Of a stretch of 64,000 nucleotides of DNA, positions 1-8,142 are shown piece by piece (the stretch's first letter is position 1; each line of letters starts with the position of its first letter). A program made the position numbers and the translations under genes. Below the pieces are notes generated by a model, which did not search any database, was not told where the DNA came from, and saw only the letters and a program-made list of their open reading frames with translations. Location: contig CAVTXA010000007.1 of the NCBI GenBank assembly GCA_963738545.1, positions 744,001-808,000 of the forward strand, given 5' to 3'. Origin of the DNA: Bog-756 sp963738545 (GTDB taxonomy: Bacteria > Actinomycetota > Acidimicrobiia > Acidimicrobiales > RAAP-2).

Positions 1-408
1 ACCGAGTGCCGCGACGAGCCGCCGCTCGGACTCCGCACCCTGCCCTACTGGGGCCTCGGGCACCGGGACGATCCCCTCCAGACCGCCACCCGGCGGTGGC
101 TGGACGAGGTGAACCCCCACCACTACCGGGGCAACTACCCGGGATCGGGTGCGGCCCACTTCCCCCACCCCTCCGGATTCGACCTGGCCAACCGGCTGCT
201 CGACGGGGACATGGTCGACGGCGACCCGCTCGAGCAGTTCGGCACCCTGCCCCTCGACTACGGCCTGGCCTGTGAGTCGTGGGATGCCGACAGCGGCTAC
301 GTCCGGACGGGGGCGGCCATGGCCAGCATGGCCGGTCTGCTGGCCTGGACGGCGTGGGAGCACCTCTCGGGCCGCACCCGCTGGGACCAGCCGGCCCACC
401 CCGGATGA
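1..408 (+). CDS. C-terminal fragment of an unrecognised, possibly GH125-like, protein
   Basis: The reading frame is open from base 1 to a TGA at 406-408, so the 5' end lies outside the window. About 135 residues remain, rich in Trp, Tyr, His and Gly. The order of an Asn-Pro-containing start, a Gly-rich stretch and an Glu-Ser-Trp followed by a hydrophobic helix recalls the end of an (alpha/alpha)-barrel glycosidase such as GH125, but I see no diagnostic motif and the assignment is weak. The stop codon overlaps the start of the next gene in an ATGA arrangement, which suggests an operon with translational coupling. Confidence 0.55.
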   Translation, partial: TECRDEPPLGLRTLPYWGLGHRDDPLQTATRRWLDEVNPHHYRGNYPGSGAAHFPHPSGFDLANRLLDGDMVDGDPLEQFGTLPLDYGLACESWDADSGYVRTGAAMASMAGLLAWTAWEHLSGRTRWDQPAHPG

Positions 409-1556
409 CCGACCGCTCCGGCGAACGCTTCGACGTGGCGGTCGTCGGCCTGGGTGGCATGGGGTCGGCCGCGGCCTGGCACCTGGCGCGACGCGGCCAC
501 CGTGTGATCGGCGTCGAGCAGTTCGGGCCGGCCCACAACCGGGGGTCCAGCCACGGCGCCTCCCGGATGGTCCGCCAGGCCTACTACGAGGATCCGAGGT
601 ACGTGCCCCTCCTGGTCCGGGCCTACCGGCTGTGGGACGAGTTGGCCTCGGTCACCGGCCGGGACACCCTGGTGCGGACGGGCGGACTCATGATCGGACC
701 GGCGGACGGCTCCGTGGTCACCGGCACCCTGGGCAGTGCCGAGGCGTGGGGACTCCCCCACGAGGTGCTCGAGCCCGCCGACGTCGCCCGGCGCTTTCCC
801 ACCCTTCGCCTCAGCCGGGGGGATCTGGCCGTCGTCGAGCCCGGTGCCGGGTTCGTCGACCCCGAGGCCACCGTGACCACCCATCTCGGCCTGGCCGCCG
901 ACGCCGGCGCCACCCTGGTCTTCGACACCACGGTCGTGGCCTGGGACCACGAGGGACCCGGCATCAGGCTGGACACGTCGGCGGGGACGGTGGCCGCCGA
1001 CCGGCTGGTGGTGTGCGCCGGCCCCTGGACGGCGCGGATCCTGGGCCGGCTCGGCGACCACCTCGAGGTGGAGCGCCAGGTCCAACACTGGTTCGAGCCG
1101 GCCGGCGACATCGGCCGGTTCGCCCTGGGGCGTCATCCGGTCTACCTGTGGGAGTACGAGCCCGGGGCCGAGTTCTACGGGTTCCCGATGCTGGGCGACG
1201 GCAGAGGGGCCAAAGTGGCCTTCTTCCACCGCGGGAGCCCGGCCGATCCCGACCAGCTCGACGGGCTGGTGCCCGAGGCCGAGGCCGGCCCGCTCCGCGA
1301 CCTCCTGGCCGATCGGATCCCGGACCTGGCCGGACGATGGCTCTCGGGCGTGGCGTGCATGTACACCATGACGCCCGACCGACACTTCGTGATCGGTCCG
1401 GTCGAGGGCACCGGCGGTCGGGTGGTGGTGGCCGCGGGCTTCTCCGGCCACGGCTTCAAGTTTGTGCCGGTCATCGGTGAGCTCCTCGCCGACCTGGCCA
1501 CGGGCGTCCCACCCTCCGTGGCGTGCTCGTGGCTCGAACCGGGTCGATTCCCCTGA
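405..1556 (+). CDS. Monomeric sarcosine oxidase / N-methyl-tryptophan oxidase family flavoprotein
   Basis: Predicted FAD-dependent amine oxidase of 383 residues that would demethylate an N-methyl amino acid, releasing formaldehyde and H2O2. An N-terminal dinucleotide fold has GLGGMG at residues 15-20 followed by a Glu-ending second strand (VIGVEQ). The conserved SSHGASRMVRQAY block follows. Near the C-terminus CMYTMTPD contains Cys-318, the position that carries covalent FAD in monomeric sarcosine oxidases, and GFSGHGFKF completes the FAD site. ATG at 405 overlaps the upstream TGA and replaces longer in-frame extensions that would run into the previous gene. The exact substrate cannot be read from the sequence. 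Confidence 0.88.
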   Translation: MTDRSGERFDVAVVGLGGMGSAAAWHLARRGHRVIGVEQFGPAHNRGSSHGASRMVRQAYYEDPRYVPLLVRAYRLWDELASVTGRDTLVRTGGLMIGPADGSVVTGTLGSAEAWGLPHEVLEPADVARRFPTLRLSRGDLAVVEPGAGFVDPEATVTTHLGLAADAGATLVFDTTVVAWDHEGPGIRLDTSAGTVAADRLVVCAGPWTARILGRLGDHLEVERQVQHWFEPAGDIGRFALGRHPVYLWEYEPGAEFYGFPMLGDGRGAKVAFFHRGSPADPDQLDGLVPEAEAGPLRDLLADRIPDLAGRWLSGVACMYTMTPDRHFVIGPVEGTGGRVVVAAGFSGHGFKFVPVIGELLADLATGVPPSVACSWLEPGRFP

Positions 1557-1569
1557 GCGGCCTGGATCA

Positions 1570-2001
1570 TCAACGCTCCGGGACGGGCTCCGCCGACCAA
1601 CCGGTGAGACCGGCGACCCGGAAGGTCACCAGCTCGGTGAAGGGTCGGTCGCGATACGGGGCGTACTTCTGACTCAACAGCGCGGCGAGGTGGTCCCGGG
1701 CCGGGGTCTCGACATCGATGCGTCGGAGCGTGGCCCGGACCCACCACAGCTGCGACCAGTCCGTGGCGTCCCAGTGGTCGCACAACAGGACGGCCCGCGG
1801 ATCTGCGTCGAGGTTCCTCTGACGCCCGAGCCGGGAGGTGCTCTTGTCCTTGACCGTGTCCACGGGCACGGCGATGGTCGGACCCTCGACGGCGAAGCAC
1901 ACCGGGACGGCGTCCACACCCCGCTCGGCGTGGATCGTGCCGAGGACGCCACGGTCGGCGTGTTCCAAGAGCTGCTGGCAACGGAGACGGTCGAGCCGCA
2001 T
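1570..2001 (-). CDS. PPOX-class F420-dependent enzyme, Rv0121-like
   Basis: A 143-residue split beta-barrel protein of the pyridoxamine-phosphate-oxidase superfamily. It matches the Rv0121 type of putative F420-binding enzymes (family TIGR03668 from memory): an early R-x-L-E-x-A-D-R-G-V-L-G-T motif, then a Lys-rich TVKDKSTSRLGRQRNL segment and the DHWDATDWSQLWWVRA block. Members are thought to reduce small molecules with cytosolic F420H2, but the substrate is unknown. It is convergent with the sarcosine oxidase (13 bases apart) and has a G-rich stretch just upstream of its ATG. Confidence 0.82.
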   Translation of the reverse strand: MRLDRLRCQQLLEHADRGVLGTIHAERGVDAVPVCFAVEGPTIAVPVDTVKDKSTSRLGRQRNLDADPRAVLLCDHWDATDWSQLWWVRATLRRIDVETPARDHLAALLSQKYAPYRDRPFTELVTFRVAGLTGWSAEPVPER

Positions 2002-2076
2002 CCCCCCGGTCTACTCCCGACCCGAGGCCCCGGACCCCTTCGGGCGAAACGGCCAGGCCCGGGTGAACGTCGGTGC

Positions 2077-3054
2077 TCAGGACCCCGTCGGCTTGGGATG
2101 GGCAGAGAAGAACGTCCAGATGGTGGCGGTGGCGTCGAGGGCGGTGGATGGCGGGTCGGCACCGAGCAGTCGTTCCCGGAGGGGATGGGGGGCCGAACCG
2201 GGCCACTGATGACCGGCCCCGGCGATGGCGATCAGCTCCACCGACCGTCCGTCGGGACAGGTGGCGGTGGTCGTGGTCACCGGACCGGCCACGTTGGTCG
2301 ATGGCGGCCGGCAGTGGTCCGTCCTGCGCCATGCCGCCACCACGCCGGGCACGGGCGGACCGTCGATGAGCGCCCGGCCGTCGCCCGGGCCCCCGTCGAA
2401 TCGCACCTTGGTGTCGGCGGTGCCGTGGATATGGATCACCGAGACCGGCGACGGATGGGGGCACGTGCCGAGCAGGGTGGCCGAGTCGGGACCGATGGCG
2501 GCGAAGACCGACGTGTCACAGGCCAGGCGGTAGGCCAGCATCCCGCCGTTCGAGATCCCGGTGGCGTAGATCCGACGCGGGTCGATGGCCAGGCGATGGC
2601 TGATGGCCGAGACCATCGACGTGATGAAGCCCACGTCATTGACGTGGGCCGTCCCCGGCATGCCGCAGCAGCCTCCACCCACGTCCCAGGCCCGGTTGAG
2701 CCCGCTCGGGTAGGCCACCACGAACCGGTGGCCGTCGGCCTCGGCATTCCACCCGTAGTCCTGCTCGGCCTGCGGGCCGGAGCCGAAGCCCCCGTGGAGC
2801 ATGACCACCAAGGGGACGGCCGACCGGCCCGAGACCGATGCCGGGCGGTAGAGCACATAGGTCCGGGACACACCGTCGACCGTGATGGTCTGGGTGGACG
2901 AGCCGACCGGGAAGGTCGGGCCCGGTCCACCACCGCTACCAGCGGTGGCCGAGGCGGCCGTCGCCGGTGTGCCCGACCCCACCGAGGCCAGCAGCATGAC
3001 GGCAAGGATGGCGCCCGCCATCGACACCGAGCACCACGACCGACCCTTTGGCAT
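2077..3054 (-). CDS. Secreted PHB-depolymerase family esterase
   Basis: An alpha/beta hydrolase of 325 residues with a Sec signal peptide (basic start, hydrophobic core at about residues 11-25, Ala-rich cleavage region near 35). HGGFGSG (87-93) forms the oxyanion hole, GISNGGM carries the nucleophile Ser-168, and GAGHQWPG near the C-terminus supplies the catalytic His. The family includes PHB depolymerases and feruloyl/acetylxylan esterases (CE1-type), so the substrate may be a polyester or a plant polysaccharide ester. A paralogue with the same motifs lies at 12989-14068. No clear terminal carbohydrate-binding module is present. Confidence 0.85.
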   Translation of the reverse strand: MPKGRSWCSVSMAGAILAVMLLASVGSGTPATAASATAGSGGGPGPTFPVGSSTQTITVDGVSRTYVLYRPASVSGRSAVPLVVMLHGGFGSGPQAEQDYGWNAEADGHRFVVAYPSGLNRAWDVGGGCCGMPGTAHVNDVGFITSMVSAISHRLAIDPRRIYATGISNGGMLAYRLACDTSVFAAIGPDSATLLGTCPHPSPVSVIHIHGTADTKVRFDGGPGDGRALIDGPPVPGVVAAWRRTDHCRPPSTNVAGPVTTTTATCPDGRSVELIAIAGAGHQWPGSAPHPLRERLLGADPPSTALDATATIWTFFSAHPKPTGS

Positions 3055-3132
3055 GGACCCGGTTCTACCGGCAAGGTATGAGGAATCCGTGAGTGACGGA
3101 TCAGGGACCGTCGACCGGGGTCGGTGGCTGCG

Positions 3133-3702
3133 TCAGGCGCGCTGCCCTTTGAAGGGGCAGCGGACCAGATGGTCGTCGACCATGCCCACGGACTGGAGGT
3201 AGGAGTAGACGATGGTCGACCCCACGAAGGTGAAGCCCCGCCGCTTGAGGTCCTTGCCCAGTCGGTCCGAGAGGTCCGTGCGGGCCGGCACCGCGGCCAT
3301 GGTGCGCGGACGGTTGACCTTCGGCGATCCGTCCACCCACGGCCAGAGGTAGTCGGCAAAGGAGCCATACGCTTCGGCCGTCTGCAGAAACGCCTGGGCG
3401 TTGGTCACGGTTCCCCGGACCTTCAGGCGGTTCCGTACAATGCCGGGGTCGCTCAGCAGGGCGGTGATCTTTCGCTCGCCGTAGCGGGCGATGCGGACGG
3501 GGTCGAATCCATCGAATGCCTGACGGTAGTTCTCCCGCTTGTTGAGGATGGTCGACCAGGACAGGCCGGCTTGCGCCCCCTCGAGAATGAGCATCTCGAA
3601 CAGGTGGCGTTCGTCACGGGACGGCACCCCCCACTCATGGTCGTGGTACTCGCGCATGGCATCGGAGCCCGCCGCCCAGTCGCACCGTCGGTCCTGTGCC
3701 AT
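3133..3702 (-). CDS. tag: DNA-3-methyladenine glycosylase I
   Basis: Base-excision repair enzyme that removes 3-methyladenine from alkylated DNA. The 189 residues carry the Tag signature: Cys-7 in RRCDW, YHDHEWG at 19-25 with the conserved Glu, and a C-terminal HLVRC pair, giving the Cys/His set that binds zinc in E. coli Tag. The ATG at 3702 is preferred because the extra 32 residues of the longer frame have low-complexity composition and run into the tandem-repeat region upstream. A second, unrelated alkyl-purine glycosylase is present at 62161-62811. Confidence 0.93.
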   Translation of the reverse strand: MAQDRRCDWAAGSDAMREYHDHEWGVPSRDERHLFEMLILEGAQAGLSWSTILNKRENYRQAFDGFDPVRIARYGERKITALLSDPGIVRNRLKVRGTVTNAQAFLQTAEAYGSFADYLWPWVDGSPKVNRPRTMAAVPARTDLSDRLGKDLKRRGFTFVGSTIVYSYLQSVGMVDDHLVRCPFKGQRA

Positions 3703-3799
3703 CTCTGTGACCCTATCGGTCAGCGCCACGGGGGCATCGGCCTGCCGCACCGATGGATCACTGCGTTCCGGTCCGTCCCTGGCCGGCGACCTGTCCACA

Positions 3800-3883
3800 C
3801 CGACCAGACCGCAGAGCCCGCCGACCAGACCGCAGAGCCCGCCGACCCGACCGCACGTTCCGCCGACCAGACCGCACAGCCGG
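3800..3883. repeat. Four tandem copies of a 21-bp repeat
   Basis: Four head-to-tail 21-bp units fill most of the gap between the cupin stop and tag. Units 1 and 2 (3800-3820, 3821-3841) are identical, beginning CCGACCAGACCGCAGAGCCC. Units 3 (3842-3862) and 4 (3863-3883) differ at a few positions. A length of 21 keeps any reading frame, but no convincing protein uses it. Confidence 0.9.
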
Positions 3884-3894
3884 TCACGTCGGTC

Positions 3895-4239
3895 TCACCG
3901 ACCAGGTCCGCCGTCGGCCTCGGGGCCGGACCCCCGCACGACCAGCCAGCTGGTGCCGGCCACCGTGGACTCGAGACAGTGCGGTGTCCCCCGGGGCAGC
4001 AGGAGCCACTCCCCCGCCGACAGTCCGATCGTGGTGCCGTCGACGGTGAGTGTCGCTCCCCCGGCCAAGACGACAACCCACTCGTCATGGTCCTGGAGAT
4101 ACTCGACCGGTTCGGTGATCTCGCCACTCAGGATCTGTTCGACGACGAGACCGGACACCGCGGCCAGCACCTCGACCGACTCGCCCCGGAGTGGGGCCAC
4201 GCCGGAGTCCCGCAACCGGCCTTGCCGAACCTCGTTCAT
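3895..4239 (-). CDS. Small single-domain cupin protein
   Basis: A 114-residue cupin. The first motif is visible in EYLQDHDEWVVVLAGGATL and the second in GEWLLLPRGTPHCLEST, with Gly-Ala-Thr-Leu and Pro-Arg-Gly-x-Pro-His landmarks of the beta-barrel. Metal ligands are only partly conserved (Asp-His-Asp-Glu and Pro-His). Function is unknown; related small cupins act as isomerases, dioxygenases or sensors. ATG 4239 is chosen over an in-frame start at 4263 because the Gly-rich extension lacks cupin similarity. The 21-bp repeats begin 12 bases downstream of its stop. Confidence 0.75.
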   Translation of the reverse strand: MNEVRQGRLRDSGVAPLRGESVEVLAAVSGLVVEQILSGEITEPVEYLQDHDEWVVVLAGGATLTVDGTTIGLSAGEWLLLPRGTPHCLESTVAGTSWLVVRGSGPEADGGPGR

Positions 4240-4441
4240 GCCTCCACCGTAGGACCTACGCACACCGCGACCGGGCCGGGTGGGGCGGTTCCGTCCGTGA
4301 TGCCACCACCACGGTGCGGCCCATCGTGGCCCGGCCAGGTGTCGGCTGTAATGTCGACGAAACCGGGTGCGCAGCGGCCAGGCGGATCATCGATGCTGGC
4401 CCACCGACCACCCATTCCCGCTCGCACCTGGAAGGGATCAC

Positions 4442-4855
4442 ATGGAGGACATCGAAGCGATTCGCCGCCTCAAGGCCCGCTACTTCCGCACCCTGGACAC
4501 CAAGGATTGGAACGGCATGCGGCAGGTCTTTGCCGACGACGTCGTGATGGACACGACGCAGGCGGGCGGGGGCGTGGTCACAGGAGCCGACGAGTTCATG
4601 GCCTTCCTGGAGGAGACACTCACCGGCACGGTGACGGTGCACCAGGGCCACATGCCGGAGATCGACGTGACGTCGGAGACCACCGCGACAGGGATCTGGG
4701 CGCTGAACGACATCGTGATCTGGCCGAACGGGATGCGCCTCGACGGCTACGGCCACTACCACGAGAACTACGAGAAACTCGCCGGGGAGTGGCGGATCAA
4801 GACCTCGACCCTGACCAGGCTGCATGTCGACTTCGTGATGTCAGAGGAGAGCTGA
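4442..4855 (+). CDS. SnoaL-like / NTF2-fold protein
   Basis: A 137-residue NTF2-like alpha+beta-barrel protein. The first helix, MEDIEAIRRLKARYFRTLD, and the following DWNGMRQVFADDVVMD strand are typical of the SnoaL-like group, whose members include polyketide cyclases, limonene-epoxide hydrolases and steroid isomerases. A ribosome-binding site (GGAAGGGA) sits seven to eight bases before ATG 4442, ruling out the longer GTG start at 4367. Reaction unknown; nothing nearby fixes a pathway. Confidence 0.85.
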   Translation: MEDIEAIRRLKARYFRTLDTKDWNGMRQVFADDVVMDTTQAGGGVVTGADEFMAFLEETLTGTVTVHQGHMPEIDVTSETTATGIWALNDIVIWPNGMRLDGYGHYHENYEKLAGEWRIKTSTLTRLHVDFVMSEES

Positions 4856-4912
4856 CGTCCACCCCAATGATGACAGGCTCCGGGGTCGGCACCCGGCAGT
4901 ACGCTTCCGGCT

Positions 4913-5347
4913 ATGCCTTCGGACCTCTCCCTCAAATTGATGAACCGGGTGCACCGAGTACTCCTCGCCGCCTCGGGAGGAAGGATCGGCTGGCAGTTCT
5001 CGGGAATGCCTGTGGTCGAGCTGACCACAACCGGCAGGAAGAGCGGACAGCAGCGAGCGACCATGCTGACGTCGCCCTATCAGGAGAATTCGACCATCGC
5101 CGTGGTCGCCTCCCGCGGCGGCGACGACAGCCATCCCGCCTGGTTCCTCAACCTCCGCGATGATCCGAAGGTGATGGTCAAGCTCGGCCCCACACCTTCC
5201 GTTCCGATGATCGCCGAGATCGCCGATGCCGATGAGCGGGCACGGATCTGGCCGATCATCACCAGCCAGCACGGCAACTACGCCGGCTATCAGCGCAAGA
5301 CGAAACGGGAGATTCCGCTCGTGCTGCTCCGACCCGCGGAAGGCTGA
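4913..5347 (+). CDS. Ddn-type F420-dependent nitroreductase family protein
   Basis: A 144-residue protein of the deazaflavin-dependent nitroreductase family, named for Mycobacterium Ddn, which activates nitroimidazoles. The ELTTTGRKSGQQRATML segment and the later HPAWFLNLRDDPKV motif are the family landmarks that contact F420. Physiological substrates of this family are probably quinones or small electrophiles. The ATG at 4913 lacks a clear ribosome-binding site, so the message may be leaderless. Cofactor F420 is inferred from family membership. Confidence 0.87.
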   Translation: MPSDLSLKLMNRVHRVLLAASGGRIGWQFSGMPVVELTTTGRKSGQQRATMLTSPYQENSTIAVVASRGGDDSHPAWFLNLRDDPKVMVKLGPTPSVPMIAEIADADERARIWPIITSQHGNYAGYQRKTKREIPLVLLRPAEG

Positions 5348-5450
5348 CCCGGCCACAACGTGCCGGTGGCGAGCAGGCCGTCGTGTCCTTGTTCGCCGGA
5401 ACAGCCGCTCTCCGCGAGACGCGTGAACGTCCGGTGCGGCGCCGTGGGTC

Positions 5451-6069
5451 CTAGGGCTCTGGGGCCATCGTGCCGTAAGTGGGCACACCGGCGGTCTCGT
5501 AGGCGAGGTGGAGCGTGCCGCTCGGGTAGGTGACGGATTCGGTCAGGCGCAGCGCCGTGGGCACCGTCCCCCCGCGAACACCCGCTTGCCACTCCCGAGC
5601 AGCAGCGGGTACACCCACAGGACCATGCGGTCGACGAGGCCGAGGCGCAACAGCGACTGCACGAGGCCGAGGCTGCCGATGACGTGGACGTCGCCATGCT
5701 GGGCCTTGAGATCGGCGATACGTTCGGCCAGGTCATCGGCGAGGAGCGACGATCCTGGCCAGCCCAGGGGGCCCGCCAGCGTGCGGCTGGCAGCGTACTT
5801 GGGGACACGGTTGAGCAGACTGGTGAACGGGCTCTCCGGTGGGGCGCTCGGCCAGTAGTCGGCAAAGATCTCGTACGTCCGGCGCCCGAGGAGCAGGGCG
5901 TCCATGCTCCTCGCCTGATCGAAGATGACCTGGCCCGACGCAGGGTCCGCGCCACCATTGCCTGCCACCCACCGTGAGCGAAACCACCGTCGCCATCCTC
6001 GTCGGGACCACCGGGAGCCTGCGCCACTCCGTCGAGCGTCACGAACTCCGTCACGATGAGCCTACCCAT
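5451..6069 (-). pseudogene. Dihydrofolate-reductase-family (RibD C-terminal-like) gene broken by two frameshifts
   Basis: Three frames must be joined to rebuild one protein of about 206 residues. It starts at ATG 6069 behind an AAGGAG site with MGRLIVTEFVTLDGVAQ, switches frame near 5955-5968, continues with GQVIFDQARSMDALLLGRRT through LLLGSGKRVFAGG, and switches again at a run of six C at 5568-5573. The tail (TVPTALRL to TYGTMAPEP) then ends at TAG 5451-5453. The 619-base span plus two missing bases is a multiple of three. The intact family binds NADPH in a DHFR-like fold, but substrates are mostly unknown. Either a decaying gene or two single-base deletions in the assembly. Confidence 0.8.
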
Positions 6070-6252
6070 GGCGTGCTCCTTATCCGGTGCCCATGCATTC
6101 TCGAACCGGACGGACCCGTCGTGTCGGTTCATCCATGGCGAGGCGACCAACGGCCAGCGTACGATGACACGCAACCCTTTCAGCGACAGGCGACCCGAGC
6201 GCTCCGCTCCGGACCCGGCTCCAAGGAGGCGGACCTTCCGAGAGAAGGCACC

Positions 6253-6375
6253 ATCAAGACACGACTGTTGATGGTCATCGTGATGATCGCTCTGGCCTCC
6301 TGTGGCTCGAGCGGGCCGGTGCACGTCCGCTACCCGCCGATGCCCACCCCCCACAAGGTGGTCATGATCCGCTGA
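6253..6375 (+). CDS. Candidate tiny lipoprotein (about 40 residues)
   Basis: The frame reads IKTRLLMVIVMIALASCGSS, a compact lipoprotein signal: two basic residues, a hydrophobic core and the lipobox LASC with the Cys 17 residues in. A Pro-rich tail of some 20 residues follows to TGA at 6373-6375. AGAAGG lies four bases before ATC 6253, so translation may begin at a rare ATC, or the ATC may be an error for ATG. ATG 6271 would drop the basic residues. It lies between a frameshifted gene and the convergent FMN reductase. Function unknown. Confidence 0.4.
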   Translation: MKTRLLMVIVMIALASCGSSGPVHVRYPPMPTPHKVVMIR

Positions 6376-6475
6376 CGTGGGCCTCCGACCGACCCGTGCG
6401 TCACCAAGAAGAGGCGACGGGAAAGGACGGTCGTTTCGAGGGTCCGACAAACAAGCGACGGTGGGACGCCGATCG

Positions 6476-7000
6476 TCAGGAGCGCAGGGCGGAGGCCAGG
6501 ATCTCCGCTTCGTCGAGGGCCGTGCGCAGCACCTCGAGGATGGCGGCGGACGGCCGACCGTCGGTGAAGTCGGCGCCGGTGGCATAGACCACGGTGGGCA
6601 CCGTCCATCCCTTGAGGCTGGCGACGACAGCCCGACCTCCGGTATCGAGGGCCAGGAAGTGTCCGGGCGCCGCCGCGGTCCCGACCCAGACCACCGCCGT
6701 GCGGCCGAGCGCGTCGGGCCCGAACCGGTCGAGGAACGCCTTGATCGTCCCGTTGTAGGTGGCACGGTAGATCGGCGAAGCCAGGATCAGCACCGACGCC
6801 GTCGAGGCCGCGGCCACGGCGTCGTCGACAGCGTCGCTTTGGCTGCGGCCGAGCAGGGCGTCGGCCGGCAACTCCACCAGGTCGATGAGACGGCCTCCGC
6901 CGCCAATCTCGAGGGCGGCCTCGGCCACAGCCCTGGTCTTCGAGGTCGCTGAGTCCCCGCTGCTCACGGCCACCAGTGAGGACGCCACGACCGACATCAC
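6476..7000 (-). CDS. NADPH-dependent FMN reductase (SsuE/MsuE-like)
   Basis: A 174-residue flavodoxin-fold reductase that would supply FMNH2 to the adjacent SsuD-type monooxygenase. The SSGDSATSKTRAVAEAAL phosphate-binding loop and LILASPIYRATYNGTIKAFL, the NADPH/FMN reductase signature, are clear. Its ATG overlaps the SsuD stop (ATGA at 6997-7000), so the two are translationally coupled and probably work as a two-component system for organosulfonate oxidation. FMN transfer between the partners is inferred from the ssu family. Confidence 0.87.
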   Translation of the reverse strand: MMSVVASSLVAVSSGDSATSKTRAVAEAALEIGGGGRLIDLVELPADALLGRSQSDAVDDAVAAASTASVLILASPIYRATYNGTIKAFLDRFGPDALGRTAVVWVGTAAAPGHFLALDTGGRAVVASLKGWTVPTVVYATGADFTDGRPSAAILEVLRTALDEAEILASALRS

Positions 7001-8142
7001 GAAGGGGCCACCAGGTCGGGGGCGTGGTCGAGGCGACCAGCGGCAACGGCACCGCCGACACTGTCCCCCGGGCCCACCAGGCCGTCGCTTCGAAGGAGGG
7101 GGAGCACCCCTTCTCCGAACCAGTAGGCCTCCTCGAGATGGGGCTGGCCCGACAGGATGAAGTGGTCGATGCCCAGCCGGTGGTACTCGGCAATCCGGTC
7201 AGCCACCTCCCGGTGACTGCCGACGAGTGCGGTGCCTGCCCCCGAGCGCACCAGACCGAAGCCCGCCCACAGATTGGGTGACACCACGAGATGGTCACGA
7301 CTACCACCGTGCAGCGCAGCCATACGCCGCTGGCCCACGGACTCCGCGCTGAGGAACTGTTCCTGGGCCTGACTGATGACCTCGTCGGACATGGCGTCGA
7401 GCATCCGATCGGTGACCGCCCATGCCTCATCGGAGGAGTCGCGGGAGATGACGTGGAGCCGGATGCCGAACCGGAGCCGCCGCCCGGCCGCGTCGGCGAG
7501 ACCGCGCATCCGCTCGATCCGCTCGGCCACCTGACCGGGCGTCTCCCCCCACGTCAGGTAGACGTCGGCATGGCGGGCGGCCACCTGCTCGGCGGCCGGT
7601 GAGGCTCCGCCGAAGAAGATCTCCGGCAGGGGGTCGGGCGGCTTCGCCGTGGACGCCCCCTCGATCCGGTAGTGCTCCCCCTGGAAATCGAAGGGCCGAT
7701 CGGCCCAGGCTCCCCGGAGGACGGCGATGAACTCGGCCGTGCGGTCGTAGCGCTGGTCGTGGTCGAGCCAATCGCCGAAGCGGCGTTGCTCGACGGCGTC
7801 CCCGCCCGTCACGATGTTCAACAGGAGGCGGCCGCCGGAGATGCGCTGGAACGTGGACGCCTGCTGGGCGGCCAGCGTGGGTGAGATGAGCCCGGGCCGG
7901 AAGGCGACCAGGAACTTGAGGTGGCGCGTGTCCCGGGTGAGGGCGGCGGTGGTCAGCCAGGAGTCCTCGCACCACGTGCCCGTGGGCGTGAGGACGGCCT
8001 CGAAGCCCAGCAGATCGGCGGCCCGGGCCACCTGGGCCAGGTACTCGATGTCTGGCGCCCGGTGGACGGCAGTCGGTCCGAAGCCGACGATCTCCCGACT
8101 GTCCCCCGTCGTCGGGAGGAACCAGTGGACATGGATGCTCAC
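6997..8142 (-). CDS. ssuD: Alkanesulfonate monooxygenase, FMNH2-dependent
   Basis: A 381-residue bacterial-luciferase-like (LLM) TIM barrel of the usual SsuD length. It should cleave C1-C10 alkanesulfonates to an aldehyde and sulfite, liberating sulfur. Typical SsuD features are HWFLPTTGDSRE at the start, LKFLVAFRPGLISPTLAAQQ, the RISGGRLLLNIVTGG strand and EIFFGGASPAA. The coupled FMN reductase lies downstream. No sulfonate ABC transporter genes are nearby, so uptake must be encoded elsewhere. Confidence 0.9.
   Translation of the reverse strand: MSIHVHWFLPTTGDSREIVGFGPTAVHRAPDIEYLAQVARAADLLGFEAVLTPTGTWCEDSWLTTAALTRDTRHLKFLVAFRPGLISPTLAAQQASTFQRISGGRLLLNIVTGGDAVEQRRFGDWLDHDQRYDRTAEFIAVLRGAWADRPFDFQGEHYRIEGASTAKPPDPLPEIFFGGASPAAEQVAARHADVYLTWGETPGQVAERIERMRGLADAAGRRLRFGIRLHVISRDSSDEAWAVTDRMLDAMSDEVISQAQEQFLSAESVGQRRMAALHGGSRDHLVVSPNLWAGFGLVRSGAGTALVGSHREVADRIAEYHRLGIDHFILSGQPHLEEAYWFGEGVLPLLRSDGLVGPGDSVGGAVAAGRLDHAPDLVAPS

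Noticed and set aside
1462..3081. 539-codon plus-strand frame
   Set aside because: Runs antisense through the Rv0121-like and esterase genes; very rich in Gly, Arg, Pro and His without motifs.
3800..3883. Possible CRISPR array
   Set aside because: The 21-bp units are directly adjacent with no spacers, and no cas genes are nearby.
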